DNA of 64,000 nucleotides. Source: Streptomyces vietnamensis (GTDB lineage Bacteria > Actinomycetota > Actinomycetes > Streptomycetales > Streptomycetaceae). This document shows positions 50,663 to 59,040 of the stretch, piece by piece. Below the pieces are notes generated by a model, which saw only the letters and a list, made by a program, of their open reading frames with translations, did not search any database and had not been told where the DNA came from. Both the position numbers and the translations under genes were made by a program. Within the stretch, counting starts at the first letter, position 1. Every line of letters starts with the position of its first letter. The stretch covers positions 8,196,001 through 8,260,000 of the forward strand of contig NZ_CP010407.1 of the NCBI RefSeq assembly GCF_000830005.1, read 5' to 3'.

Positions 50663-51104
50663 GGGCCTCGGCCTTCGCCGCGGACTCGACGACCTCGCTC
50701 AGCCGGGCGAGCACGCTCCGGTGGCGCCAGCGCAGCAGGGCGTCCACCACCGCGTTGTGCCAGCCGGCTGCCGGACCCGCCAGAGGATGCTCGTCCATCA
50801 CGACCAGAGTGTCTTCGCCCCAGGGGTCGATCCGGAAGGCGATCCTGGCGCTGCCGACACCGCTCTTGGCCTCCAGTTCGAGCCGGTGCGGCGGTTCGCA
50901 GCGCCGGGAGACGGTGCTGCCGCGGTACGTCCACGGGCCGACTCTGAGGGCGTAGCCCAGCTCGGCGCCCTCGGCGGGCCATCCGCCGCCCTGAGGCCAG
51001 GATCGGTGAGCGCCCACGACCCAGCGGCCGTACTGGCGCGGATCGCTCAGGACGGACCAGACCTCCTGGGGCGTGGCGTGCATGAGACGGTGCCACTGTG
51101 CCAT
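50649..51104 (-). CDS. SRPBCC (START-like) lipid-binding-fold protein
   Basis: 151 residues with the START/Bet v1-like pattern: a short strand then HATPQEVWSVLSDPRQYGRWVVG, central strands, and a long C-terminal helix NAVVDALLRWRHRSVLARLSEVV. Such proteins bind hydrophobic ligands or act as cyclases. The ATG at 51104 has GGAGGAGG eight bases upstream. Two bases separate it from the SDR stop. Its partner FAD enzyme suggests the ligand is a lipid-like substrate. Confidence 0.82.
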   Translation of the reverse strand: MAQWHRLMHATPQEVWSVLSDPRQYGRWVVGAHRSWPQGGGWPAEGAELGYALRVGPWTYRGSTVSRRCEPPHRLELEAKSGVGSARIAFRIDPWGEDTLVVMDEHPLAGPAAGWHNAVVDALLRWRHRSVLARLSEVVESAAKAEARAHA

Positions 51105-51106
51105 GA

Positions 51107-52168
51107 CTACGACCTCCTCCGGAACGGAAGACCTCTGGTGCGGAACGATGTGGTGGGCGGGCTGTCCGGCCCGGCACGGAGCACCGAGCGGGCACCGACG
51201 GCTCCCACCGCCCCCGTCACGGCGGCCATGGCGGCTCGGCGCCCCCGCGTCCACAGCGAGGCATGCGCCCCACCGCGGACCGCGGCGGTGCCGTCGCACG
51301 CCTTGTACAACACGCCGGTGGTGACCGGTGCCGTATCGGCGGCGTCGAGGTAGCCGTGCTCGGTGCGCAAGGCGACGGCCCGTTCCACGAGCCTGGGAGC
51401 GACCGTGTGGGCCCACGGCAGCAGCCGGGCTCCCGGTCCCACCCAGACCCGCCGTCGAGGGCGCGCGGCGGTACGGACGACCACGCGCGCCACGCGCTCG
51501 GGGGTGGTTGTCGGGGGCAGGGACTTCAGGCGGCGCCGGGAGCGGTTGCCCATGTGGGAGTAGAACGGGGTGTCGACGCCGGCGGGCAGCACGGTGCAGA
51601 CGGCGATGCCCCGGCCTCCGGTCAGGGCCAGTTCCTGGCGCAGGGTCTCGTCCAGGCTGACGAGGGCGGCCTTGGAGGCGGCGTAGGCGCCCATGTACGG
51701 GGCCTGGACGGCACCTCCGAGGACGGAGGAGATGGTGATCAGCACGCCACGGCCCTGGTCCCGCATGTACGGGAGCGCGGCGCGGGCGCCCCTCACGGGG
51801 GCCAGTACGTTCACGTCCCATACCCGACCCATGTCGGCGACCGGCACCTGCTCGACAGTGCCGAGAACGCCGATGCCGACCGCGTTCACCCAGACGTCGA
51901 TGCGACCGAACCGGGCGACGGCCGTCTGCGCGATGTGCACCATGGCCTCCTCGTCCGAGACGTCCGCACAGGCCCACGCGGCTTCTGCCCGGGGATGCGC
52001 GCCGGCACACTGCCGTGCCACCTGCTCCAGTGCTCCGGCGCTGCGGGCAGCCAGCACGACCCTCGCACCACGCTTGGCGAAGGCCAGCGCGGTGGCCCGA
52101 CCGATCCCGCTGGACGCACCTGTCACCACGACCACGGCTCCGGGTGTTCGTACGCGCTGAACCCTCAT
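51107..52168 (-). CDS. SDR-family oxidoreductase with C-terminal extension
   Basis: 353 residues. Classical SDR core: TGASSGIGRA, NAVGIGVLG, catalytic Ser in ISSVLGG and YMGAYAASKAAL, with Tyr-x3-Lys. About 100 extra residues follow the core (VGPGARLLPWAHTVAPRLVERAV and a weakly hydrophobic Ala/Gly stretch AMAAVTGAVGAVGARS), which may associate with membranes. It acts on an unknown alcohol or ketone with NAD(P). First gene of the three-gene unit. The ATG at 52168 is only loosely spaced from GGAG. The stop is TAG. Confidence 0.83.
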   Translation of the reverse strand: MRVQRVRTPGAVVVVTGASSGIGRATALAFAKRGARVVLAARSAGALEQVARQCAGAHPRAEAAWACADVSDEEAMVHIAQTAVARFGRIDVWVNAVGIGVLGTVEQVPVADMGRVWDVNVLAPVRGARAALPYMRDQGRGVLITISSVLGGAVQAPYMGAYAASKAALVSLDETLRQELALTGGRGIAVCTVLPAGVDTPFYSHMGNRSRRRLKSLPPTTTPERVARVVVRTAARPRRRVWVGPGARLLPWAHTVAPRLVERAVALRTEHGYLDAADTAPVTTGVLYKACDGTAAVRGGAHASLWTRGRRAAMAAVTGAVGAVGARSVLRAGPDSPPTTSFRTRGLPFRRRS

Positions 52169-52314
52169 GCTCCGCGTGTCACCGGTTTCAGCCGTTCCAC
52201 ACAGGGGCCGGCCGTAGCGGTGGGCCCGGTGGACCGGCGGCGGGGAGCAGACCCCTCCTTCGCCGAAGGCAGGCCGGCCCTGCGACACGACGGCGCGGGG
52301 AAGGAGGTCTGCGT

Positions 52315-52545
52315 CTAGAGCGCCAGGACGATGCCGTACACCAGGAAGAACAGCGCCACGAGGACGACCACGCCGATGATGACGGCCAGCGGGCCGCCCG
52401 CCCAGCCGCGTTTCAACGGCCTGTGAGGGCCCGTGCCCGTCCCGGTGCCGGATTCTGCCGGTGGTGTCTCACCGGCGGGTACGGCGCCGCCCTCGGTCAA
52501 GCCGGTAGTACGGTCCGGGTCTGGGTCTGGATTGTTGGTAGTCAT
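52315..52545 (-). CDS. DUF6480-like small membrane protein
   Basis: 76 residues. A Pro/Asp/Gly/Thr-rich cytoplasmic start, a basic link RPLKRGWAGG and one C-terminal hydrophobic helix (LAVIIGVVVLVALFFLVYGIVL). It matches the DUF6480 proteins common in Streptomyces, which I recall near stress genes. Function unknown. GGGGAGC precedes the ATG. Stop is TAG. Confidence 0.7.
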   Translation of the reverse strand: MTTNNPDPDPDRTTGLTEGGAVPAGETPPAESGTGTGTGPHRPLKRGWAGGPLAVIIGVVVLVALFFLVYGIVLAL

Positions 52546-52640
52546 ACCCCGCTGCTCCCCCGATCCGGCACCGTCATGCCGTACTCGCGGCCCGGGGGCC
52601 CTCGTCATCGGGCTCCGATGCCGCAGGGCCCCCTCCGGGG

Positions 52641-53534
52641 TCACGGCAGAGGGGTTCCGCCGGTGGCGTTGACGATCTCGCCGGTGATGTAGGAGGCCTG
52701 GCCGGAGGCGAGGAAGACGTACGCGGGTGCCATCTCGGCCGGCTGTGCGGGCCGGCCCAGCGGCGACTGCTCGCCGAACTTCGTCGGGTCGGGCATCGTC
52801 GCGGGGATCAGCGGGGTCCACACCGGTCCCGGCGCCACGGCGTTGGCCCGGATCCCCCGCTCGGCCAGCATCTGGGCGAGGCCGTGGGTGAAGGAGATGA
52901 TCGCGGACTTGGTCATGGCGTAGTCGAGCAGGTGCGGGCTGGGTTGGTAGCCCTGCACGGAAGCCGTGTTGATCACGCAGCTCCCGCGCGGCAGGTGGGC
53001 CAGCGCGGCCTTGGTGAGCCAGAACATCCCGTACAGGTTGGTCTTCATCACCCGGTCGAACTGCTCGGTGGTGATCGCCTCGATGCCGTCCGGTTGGGCC
53101 ATCTGGTAGGCGGCGTTGTTGACGAGCAGGTCGATGCCGCCCAGCTCGGCCACCGTCCGGTCGACGAGGGCGGTGCACTCGTCCTCGTGGCGGATGTCGC
53201 AGGCGACCGCCACCGCCGTGCGGCCGGCCTGTCGGATCAGGCGGGCGGTCTCTTCGGCCTCGTCGGCTTCTTCGGGCAGGTGGGTGAAGCCGACGTCGGC
53301 GCCTTCCCGGGCGAAGGCCAGGCAGACGGCCCGGCCGATCCCGGAGTCCCCTCCGGTGACGAGTGCCTTGCGACCGCGCAGCAGACCGTTGCCGCGGTAG
53401 CTGTCCTCGCCGTGGTCGGGGCGGGGATCCATCGCCTCGGTCGAACCGGGGTGGTCCTGGTCCTGCTCGGGGAAGGGCGGACGGGGGTGGAGCCGCACAG
53501 GGTCTGTGAGGGGGGCCTGTTCGTCGGAGGGCAT
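52641..53534 (-). CDS. YghA-like SDR oxidoreductase
   Basis: 297 residues. An N-terminal extension (DPRPDHGEDSYRGNGLLRGRKALVTGGDSGIGRAV) precedes the SDR core. The catalytic Ser/Tyr/Lys are in INTASVQGY and LLDYAMTKSAI. The extension and the VWTPLIPATMPD region are typical of the YghA/glucose-dehydrogenase-like group, often found among general stress proteins in actinomycetes. The ATG at 53534 has AAGGAG upstream; a GTG one codon earlier is less well placed. It is 37 bases downstream of the flavodoxin-like gene. Confidence 0.85.
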   Translation of the reverse strand: MPSDEQAPLTDPVRLHPRPPFPEQDQDHPGSTEAMDPRPDHGEDSYRGNGLLRGRKALVTGGDSGIGRAVCLAFAREGADVGFTHLPEEADEAEETARLIRQAGRTAVAVACDIRHEDECTALVDRTVAELGGIDLLVNNAAYQMAQPDGIEAITTEQFDRVMKTNLYGMFWLTKAALAHLPRGSCVINTASVQGYQPSPHLLDYAMTKSAIISFTHGLAQMLAERGIRANAVAPGPVWTPLIPATMPDPTKFGEQSPLGRPAQPAEMAPAYVFLASGQASYITGEIVNATGGTPLP

Positions 53535-53571
53535 CACGGTCTCCTTCCGGCAGGGTGAGGTGGGCCGGTGG

Positions 53572-54201
53572 TCAGGAAGAGGGCGGGTAGGGGGCCGCCT
53601 TGAGCCGGCGCGCCAGGTGCGCGGTGTTCGCGGCCAGGGTCCTGGTCGTCTCGGCGGTCTTCTCGGGGGTCTTGTCGAGGTCCTGGTAGTCGGTGGCCTG
53701 CATGGCTTCGCCGACCCAGTAGGTGACGGCGTTCGGGGCGAGGGAGAAGCCGACGTCGTTCAGGCCCTGGAAGAGTTCGGCGCCGACGTGGTGGGCGCCG
53801 TCCTCGTTGCCGACGACGCAGACCGCGGCGGCCTTGCCGTAGGTGAGCATGCGGCCTTGGTCGTCGCTCTCGCCGAGTTCGGCGTCGAGGCGCTCCAGGA
53901 CGCGCTGGGCGAGGCTGGAGGGGTGGCCGAGCCAGATGGGCGTGGACAGGACCAGGATGTCGCAGCCCAGGACGGTGTCGCGGATCCCCGGCCAGGCGTC
54001 GCCGTCGCCCATGTCGACCGCGACGCCCGGTTTGACGTCGTGGTCGGCGATCCGGATCACCTTTCCGGTGACGCCGTGCTCGGCGAGGGCGGCCATGGTC
54101 TGCTCGGCCAGCAACTGCGAGCTGGACGGCTTCGGCGACGGCGAGAGCGTGCAGACCAGGGCCACAGCGCGCAGCGGTGTGGTTTCTGTGGTGGTGCCCA
54201 T
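53572..54201 (-). CDS. Flavodoxin/NADPH-dependent FMN-reductase family protein
   Basis: 209 residues. The FMN phosphate-binding start VCTLSPSPKPSSSQLL, the STPIWLGHPSSLAQRVLERLD loop and GKAAAVCVVGNEDGAHHV fit the NADPH-dependent FMN reductase/flavodoxin group. Cytoplasmic flavin enzyme, partner unknown. Probably cotranscribed with the YghA-like SDR. Weak ribosome site before the ATG at 54201. Confidence 0.82.
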   Translation of the reverse strand: MGTTTETTPLRAVALVCTLSPSPKPSSSQLLAEQTMAALAEHGVTGKVIRIADHDVKPGVAVDMGDGDAWPGIRDTVLGCDILVLSTPIWLGHPSSLAQRVLERLDAELGESDDQGRMLTYGKAAAVCVVGNEDGAHHVGAELFQGLNDVGFSLAPNAVTYWVGEAMQATDYQDLDKTPEKTAETTRTLAANTAHLARRLKAAPYPPSS

Positions 54202-54711
54202 AGGGTCCGGCTACCCCGGCGGTGATGCCGTACCCGTCCTTCATGGCGGTGGCTGCCGATCATGGGGCGCGTCGTGGCGGCGGAGGCGGTTGCCGGCCCG
54301 CGGATCCGGGTTCTGCCGTCCGGCCGTACGTTCGGCGGCTGTCGAACTAGGCGGGCAGCCATGCCATGGGGAGCCACGGAGACCTTGGGCACGGACGCCG
54401 CCCCGCGATCGGCCGCCAGGCGAGTGACCGGTCCCGCTGCCGACGGCGTGTGCGCAGCCGCGGAGAGAAGAGCCGTGCGACGGTGCGTGGGCCCTGCCAC
54501 CCCGCCCGCCAGGAGTCAGCCGGTGCTCGAACGGAACAGCTCAAGGGCCGCACGCAGGTCGCCTTCGTCCTGCCCGCTCATACGGGCCGTTCCTTCCGCT
54601 GTCTCGCGGTCGGCGAGCACTGGTTCGAGGATGATCACGCTGACGGACGTGAGGGCGCCGACAGCCGTGTCAACACCTGACGGGGTCAACACCTGACGAG
54701 GAGGCGCCCGC
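54202..54711. other. 510-base divergent intergenic region
   Basis: Lies between the leftward flavodoxin-like gene and the rightward hemerythrin gene. No coding frame looks real. The only repeat noted is the 16-base tandem duplication at 54669-54698 just before the hemerythrin start. Confidence 0.55.
54669..54698. repeat. 16-base-period duplication before the hemerythrin gene
   Basis: GTCAACACCTGACG occurs at 54669-54682 and again at 54685-54698, linked by GG. It ends 13 bases before the hemerythrin ATG, next to the GAGGAGG ribosome site, so it lies in the 5' leader. Confidence 0.85.
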
Positions 54712-55188
54712 ATGGACGCGATCGTGCTGCTGCGCGAGGACCACAAGACCGTCGAGAAACTGTTCAAGCGGTTCGAGAAGACCTCCGACGACGACACGGC
54801 CGAACGTCGCCGCATCGCCGACGAGGTGATCGAAGAGCTCACCGTCCACGCCTGGATCGAGGAGAAGTTCTTCTACCCCGCTGCCCGGGAAGCCGCACCG
54901 GACACGACGGACCACATCCTGGAAAGCATCGAGGAACACCACGCGGTGGTGTGGATGCTGTCGGAGATCAAGGGCATGGACCCGGGCGACGAACGCTTCA
55001 AAGCGAAGATGACCGTGCTGATGGAACAAGTCCGCCACCACGTCGAGGAAGAGGAGCAGGACTGGTTCCCAGAGGTCCGAAAGGCGATGGGCCGCAACAG
55101 GCTCACAGAGCTCGGCGGTGAGCTGGAGGCCGGGAAGAAGGAGGCACCGCGCGATCCGCTGGCCGTTCCCAGCGCCGATGCGAAGTGA
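54712..55188 (+). CDS. Hemerythrin (HHE domain) protein
   Basis: 158 residues. A four-helix hemerythrin-like domain with iron ligands expected at His11 (LREDHKTV), His46 and Glu51 (TVHAWIEEKFFYP), His75/His76 (EEHHAVV) and His108/His109 (VRHHVEEEE). It binds a di-iron centre and may sense or buffer oxygen or nitric oxide, or act in oxidative stress. Cytoplasmic. GAGGAGG lies before the ATG. Other stress-like genes lie on the other side of the intergenic region. Confidence 0.88.
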   Translation: MDAIVLLREDHKTVEKLFKRFEKTSDDDTAERRRIADEVIEELTVHAWIEEKFFYPAAREAAPDTTDHILESIEEHHAVVWMLSEIKGMDPGDERFKAKMTVLMEQVRHHVEEEEQDWFPEVRKAMGRNRLTELGGELEAGKKEAPRDPLAVPSADAK

Positions 55189-55244
55189 TCCGGTCACGGC
55201 GCCGACCGGAGCGGTGCCTCGGGGGCGGGTGGCGGTCGGTCGTG

Positions 55245-56585
55245 TCAGCGGCGGGTCTGGATGAAGCCGATCTTGTCGATCTCGTCGCCCGAGCGGCCGT
55301 GGAAGCCGGTGATCTGCCAGCCGGGAGGGGCGGTATGGGTGACGCAGTCGGAGGTCGGCGTGCCGCCTGCGAGGGTGCGGCCGAGGTTCGTGGTGAACCT
55401 GGCGTGGAAGATCCGGGTGCGGCCGTCCTTCTGGGCCCGGCACAAGTGCGCGGTCATGACGTACTCGCCGCTGCCGAGGGTGAGGGAGGCCGTGGTGCCT
55501 CCGGCGCCGCCGTGGGTGAGTGTCGTGCCGTTGTCCAGGGTGACGGCCAGCCGGTCGACCCGGGAGTCGGCGCTCAGGGTGATGGTGGTGGCGCGGGCGC
55601 CGGCGGCGACGCTGTCGATGTCGTTGAAGTGGTCGCCGTGCGGTCCGCCGAACTGCTCGCTCAGTCGGAAGTCCGGGTTGCGTGACCAGGAGAATCCCAC
55701 CGTGACCGGGTCGTGGTCGGAGAGCATGAGTCCGTCGCCGGTGAGGAACGCGGCGTGCTCGTTGTCGTAGGAGGTGGCGTCCAGGGAGACGAGTCCGCTG
55801 CCGCGGTAGAGGACCTTGTCGACGACCTCGCAGGTGTTGGGCACGGTCGGCCGGGACTGGTCGCAGACGAGGGGCTCGCTGCCCTTGGCGGGCGGGGTGC
55901 CGCCGCGGATGAGCTCGACCCAGGCGTCGGTCAGGCCGTTGGCGGCGGCGAACTCGGCGATGGTGTCGCCGGCGCGGGTGTAGCGGGTGTTGGTGTCGCC
56001 CATGACGACGACCGCGTTGCCCGCCGAGTGGGTCGTGATGAAGGCGGTGAGTTGGTTCAGGTTGTCGGCGCGTGCCGCCAGGTCCCCGGCGTTCGTGCCC
56101 GCGTTGGTGTGGAGGTCGTAGAAGTCGACGTACACGCCCTCGGCGAGGCGCTGCCGGGCGAAGGTGAAGCCCTTGGGGGTCAGGCAGTCGCCGGAGTCGT
56201 ACTGGCAGGAGTTCCAGCGGACCCGCTCGAAGTCGTCCGCGTCGTAGGGGGTCTTCGACAGCGTGTTGAGGCCGCTGCCGATGCCCGCCCCGCCGCTGGT
56301 GGGGGTGCGGTACGGGTGGGCGGTGTCGGCGGCGTAGAGGCGGGCGTGGTGGTTGAAGTCCTCCTGGACGTGGACGATGTCGTACGGCTCGATCCGTCGG
56401 CCGATCTCGGTCGTGGCGGGCTCGCGGGGCGTCGGCGCGCTGGAGATGCTGTCGGGCAGCCCGGCGACGTTGTAGGTGAGCACGCGGAACGTGCCCGAGT
56501 CGGCGGCCGTCGCCGGTGGCGCCGTCGCGGTGAGTCCGGCGAGTGCGGCTGCCGCCGCCGTCAGGCAGGCGAGGAGTCGGCGCAT
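55245..56585 (-). CDS. Secreted endonuclease/exonuclease/phosphatase-fold enzyme with jacalin-like lectin domain
   Basis: 446 residues. A signal peptide (MRRLLACLTAAAAALAGL, cut near PPATAA) is followed by an EEP-fold domain: LTYNVAGLPDSISS, HVQEDFNHHARLY, VVMGDTNTRY and LMLSDHDPVTVGF supply the metal and catalytic residues. This order resembles bacterial sphingomyelinase C-like phosphodiesterases. From about residue 310 a jacalin-like lectin follows (EQFGGPHGDHFND at its start, GFHGRSGDEIDKIGFI at its end), presumably directing the enzyme to glycans. AGGAG precedes the ATG. It lies 88 bases downstream of the GH9 cellulase gene on the same strand. Confidence 0.85.
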   Translation of the reverse strand: MRRLLACLTAAAAALAGLTATAPPATAADSGTFRVLTYNVAGLPDSISSAPTPREPATTEIGRRIEPYDIVHVQEDFNHHARLYAADTAHPYRTPTSGGAGIGSGLNTLSKTPYDADDFERVRWNSCQYDSGDCLTPKGFTFARQRLAEGVYVDFYDLHTNAGTNAGDLAARADNLNQLTAFITTHSAGNAVVVMGDTNTRYTRAGDTIAEFAAANGLTDAWVELIRGGTPPAKGSEPLVCDQSRPTVPNTCEVVDKVLYRGSGLVSLDATSYDNEHAAFLTGDGLMLSDHDPVTVGFSWSRNPDFRLSEQFGGPHGDHFNDIDSVAAGARATTITLSADSRVDRLAVTLDNGTTLTHGGAGGTTASLTLGSGEYVMTAHLCRAQKDGRTRIFHARFTTNLGRTLAGGTPTSDCVTHTAPPGWQITGFHGRSGDEIDKIGFIQTRR

Positions 56586-56673
56586 GGGGGCTCCTGGTGG
56601 TGGGGGTTCCGGCTGGGTACGGCGCCGGCCGGGACCGGGCGGGCGCTTCCGCCCGGTTCCGGCCGGACGCGGA

Positions 56674-58821
56674 TCAGGCGCAGGCGCTCCCGTTGAGCGT
56701 GAAGGCCGTGGGGGAGGAATTCGAGCCTGTGTGGGTGCCCTGTACTCCGAAGTTCGCGCTCGCACCGGGGGCGATCGCCCGGTTCCAGTCGGCGTCGCGG
56801 GCGCTGACGGCGGTGCCGTTCTGGGTGACGGTGGCGTTCCAGGCGCTCGTGAGGCGCTGGCCGCCCGGGTAGGCCCAGGCCAGCTGCCAGCCGTCCACGG
56901 CCGTCGGGCCGGTGTTCTTGACGGTGACGGTCACGGTGAAGCCGGTGTTCCAGACGTTGTTCACCGTGTACGTCACCGCGCAGGCGGTGGTGGGCGGTTC
57001 GCCGCCGGTGGAGGTTCGCTCGGCGGCATAGGCGGCGAGCCAGGCCAGCGGGGCGTTCCAGTTGACCGCCACCTCGTTGGTCGAGTACGAGCCGATGTCG
57101 TCGATGTAGCAGGCGGCGGGCGCGCAGCCGGTCAGCTTCTCCTGCGCGACGGGGTCCTGGAGCGCGCTGTCGGGACCGCCCGCGAGCGACCCGGCCGGAG
57201 GGTGGGGCAGGGTGGCGTCCAACTGGTGGGCCCAGAAGCGGTGGTGCTGGTTCTGCGAGGACGTCTCGCCGTGGCCGGTCACGTACGACACGCCGAGGGC
57301 GTTGCGGCCGAGCAGGTAGTCCATGGTCTCCAGCGCGCCGGCGCGGTAGCGCCCGTCGCCCGTCAGCTCGCCGGCGACGGCCATGACGATCGCGTCGTCG
57401 GCGAGCTCGCCGTTCGAGCCCCAGAAGTATCCGTCCGCCGGGACGGGCACGGCGTAGCCCTGGGCTGCCATCCTGGACAGATAGCCGTCGGCGGCTGCCG
57501 TCACCGAGGCCTTGATCCGGTCCAGGTCGGACGCGGGCAGGCCGTTGGGGACGGTGGCCAGGACGAGCCGGCCGAGCGCGGCCGTGTCCGCCCAGCCGAA
57601 GCCGTACGGACTGAAGGCGTCGGCGGAGGTGTGCCAGGGCGAGGCGGTGACCGCGTCCCGGTAGGTGCTCTCGCCGGTCGTCGCGTACAGCTCGGCGGCC
57701 GCCCAGTAGAACTCGTCGGTGACCCGCGTGTCCTCGTAGGCGCCGCCGCCCGTGCTGTCCGAAGCCGGCGCGTACAGGGCGGGATTGGCCTGGGCCGCGG
57801 TCCAGGCCCGGCGGGCGGCCGACAGGCACCGGTCGGCGTACGCGGAGTCGTACGGACGGAAGACCCGGGCGCACTGCGCGGCGGCCGCCGCGAGGTTGAG
57901 GGTCGCCGCCGTGGACGGCCGGTGCAGCTCGCGGGGCTGCGCGTCCTGGTCGGGACGCAGCGGCATGCCGGTCCAGGCCGCGTCGTGGACCTTGTGGAAG
58001 GCCATGCCCGCGTACGGCCTTCCTTCGGACACCTGCATGCGCATCAGGAAGTCGAGCTCCCACCGCGCCTCGTCGAGGACGTCGGGCATTCCGTTGCCGC
58101 GTTCGGGGACGCGCAGGGTCGAGTCGCCCAGCGCGGCATCCCTGCCGGCCCGCTCGGCCCGCTCGAAGGAGTTGACGAGCAGCCAGGTGGAGATGCCGCC
58201 GTTGACCACGTACTTGCCCTGGTCGCCCGCGTCGTACCAGCCGCCCCTGACGTCCTGTCTGTAGTCGCACACGGTGGCCTGGCACGGTACGGAGGTGTCG
58301 CCCTGGTTGGGCGCGACGCCGAGGTGTCCGGCCGGGCGTGCGTAGGCGGAACCCACCAGGGCGGCGTCGATCGCGATGCCGCTGCGCTGGTGGTGGAAGA
58401 ACGCCATCGAGTCGGAACGCAAGGTGTCGTAGAGGTCGGCGCGGATGTCGAAGGGTGCGCTGCCGGCGCCGTCCACGGACAGCACGTATCCCGACCCCGT
58501 GCTCCGGTACGAGGAGAAGTCGGCCACCTGGACGGACTGCCCGGAGGGGGTGTCCGCGCCGCGCGGGACGGTCGATCCGGAGGCGACCAAGGCGCCGGAC
58601 GCGTTCCGCAGCTGCCAGGAGAGCGCCTGCGTCGCCGTGGTGACGATGGTGGCGCGCTTGGGTCCGTCGGGCAGGTAGCCGACCTGGTTGACGCGTACGG
58701 CCGTGGTCGCCGCCGTGGCGGCGGGGGCGCCGACGGCGGCCGGTGCGGTCGCGAGACCGCCGAGGAGGAGGGTGCCCGTCAGCAGGGCGGCGGAGAGACG
58801 TAACGGGCGAGAGGGTGGCAT
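56674..58821 (-). CDS. Secreted GH9 cellulase with C-terminal CBM2
   Basis: 715 residues. Signal peptide (about 1-39), then an Ig-like CelD_N domain ([16 protein letters not shown]), then the GH9 catalytic domain with the Asp pair in [14 protein letters not shown] and the general acid Glu in [14 protein letters not shown]. From about residue 612 a family 2 carbohydrate-binding module ([24 protein letters not shown] to SACA) binds cellulose. It cuts beta-1,4-glucan outside the cell. AGGAG precedes the ATG at 58821. A perfect CebR box lies 62 bases upstream, so cellobiose-type sugars should induce it. Confidence 0.93.
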   Translation of the reverse strand: MPPSRPLRLSAALLTGTLLLGGLATAPAAVGAPAATAATTAVRVNQVGYLPDGPKRATIVTTATQALSWQLRNASGALVASGSTVPRGADTPSGQSVQVADFSSYRSTGSGYVLSVDGAGSAPFDIRADLYDTLRSDSMAFFHHQRSGIAIDAALVGSAYARPAGHLGVAPNQGDTSVPCQATVCDYRQDVRGGWYDAGDQGKYVVNGGISTWLLVNSFERAERAGRDAALGDSTLRVPERGNGMPDVLDEARWELDFLMRMQVSEGRPYAGMAFHKVHDAAWTGMPLRPDQDAQPRELHRPSTAATLNLAAAAAQCARVFRPYDSAYADRCLSAARRAWTAAQANPALYAPASDSTGGGAYEDTRVTDEFYWAAAELYATTGESTYRDAVTASPWHTSADAFSPYGFGWADTAALGRLVLATVPNGLPASDLDRIKASVTAAADGYLSRMAAQGYAVPVPADGYFWGSNGELADDAIVMAVAGELTGDGRYRAGALETMDYLLGRNALGVSYVTGHGETSSQNQHHRFWAHQLDATLPHPPAGSLAGGPDSALQDPVAQEKLTGCAPAACYIDDIGSYSTNEVAVNWNAPLAWLAAYAAERTSTGGEPPTTACAVTYTVNNVWNTGFTVTVTVKNTGPTAVDGWQLAWAYPGGQRLTSAWNATVTQNGTAVSARDADWNRAIAPGASANFGVQGTHTGSNSSPTAFTLNGSACA

Positions 58822-58882
58822 GTGCGGCTCCTGAATGAAGTGAGCATGTCAAGCAGTCTCGGTCCCCTCTTCGCTCCAGTAG

Positions 58883-58896
58883 TGGGAGCGCTCCCA
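58883..58896. promoter_or_regulatory. CebR box upstream of GH9 gene
   Basis: TGGGAGCGCTCCCA, the perfect 14-base palindrome known as the CebR operator in Streptomyces. Binding of CebR here represses cellulase genes in the absence of cello-oligosaccharides. Confidence 0.92.
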
Positions 58897-58981
58897 AACG
58901 GCAAAGCGTCGAACAGCGGTCGAGGGGGCGGAGATCTGAGCGCAGATTATTGACGCCCGCCCATGCCGTCAACGGGATCGA

Positions 58982-59021
58982 CGCGGTGGCCACGGGCGAG
59001 AGGCTTCCCGTGGCCGCCGCG
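58982..59021 (-). terminator. Terminator hairpin after the exo-type GH6 gene
   Basis: Stem CGCGGTGGCCACGGG paired with CCCGTGGCCGCCGCG (one G-T wobble), loop of 10 bases, about 20 bases past the GH6 stop. It separates this gene from the GH9 control region. Confidence 0.75.
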
Positions 59022-59040
59022 GACGGGGGACGAGCGGAGC

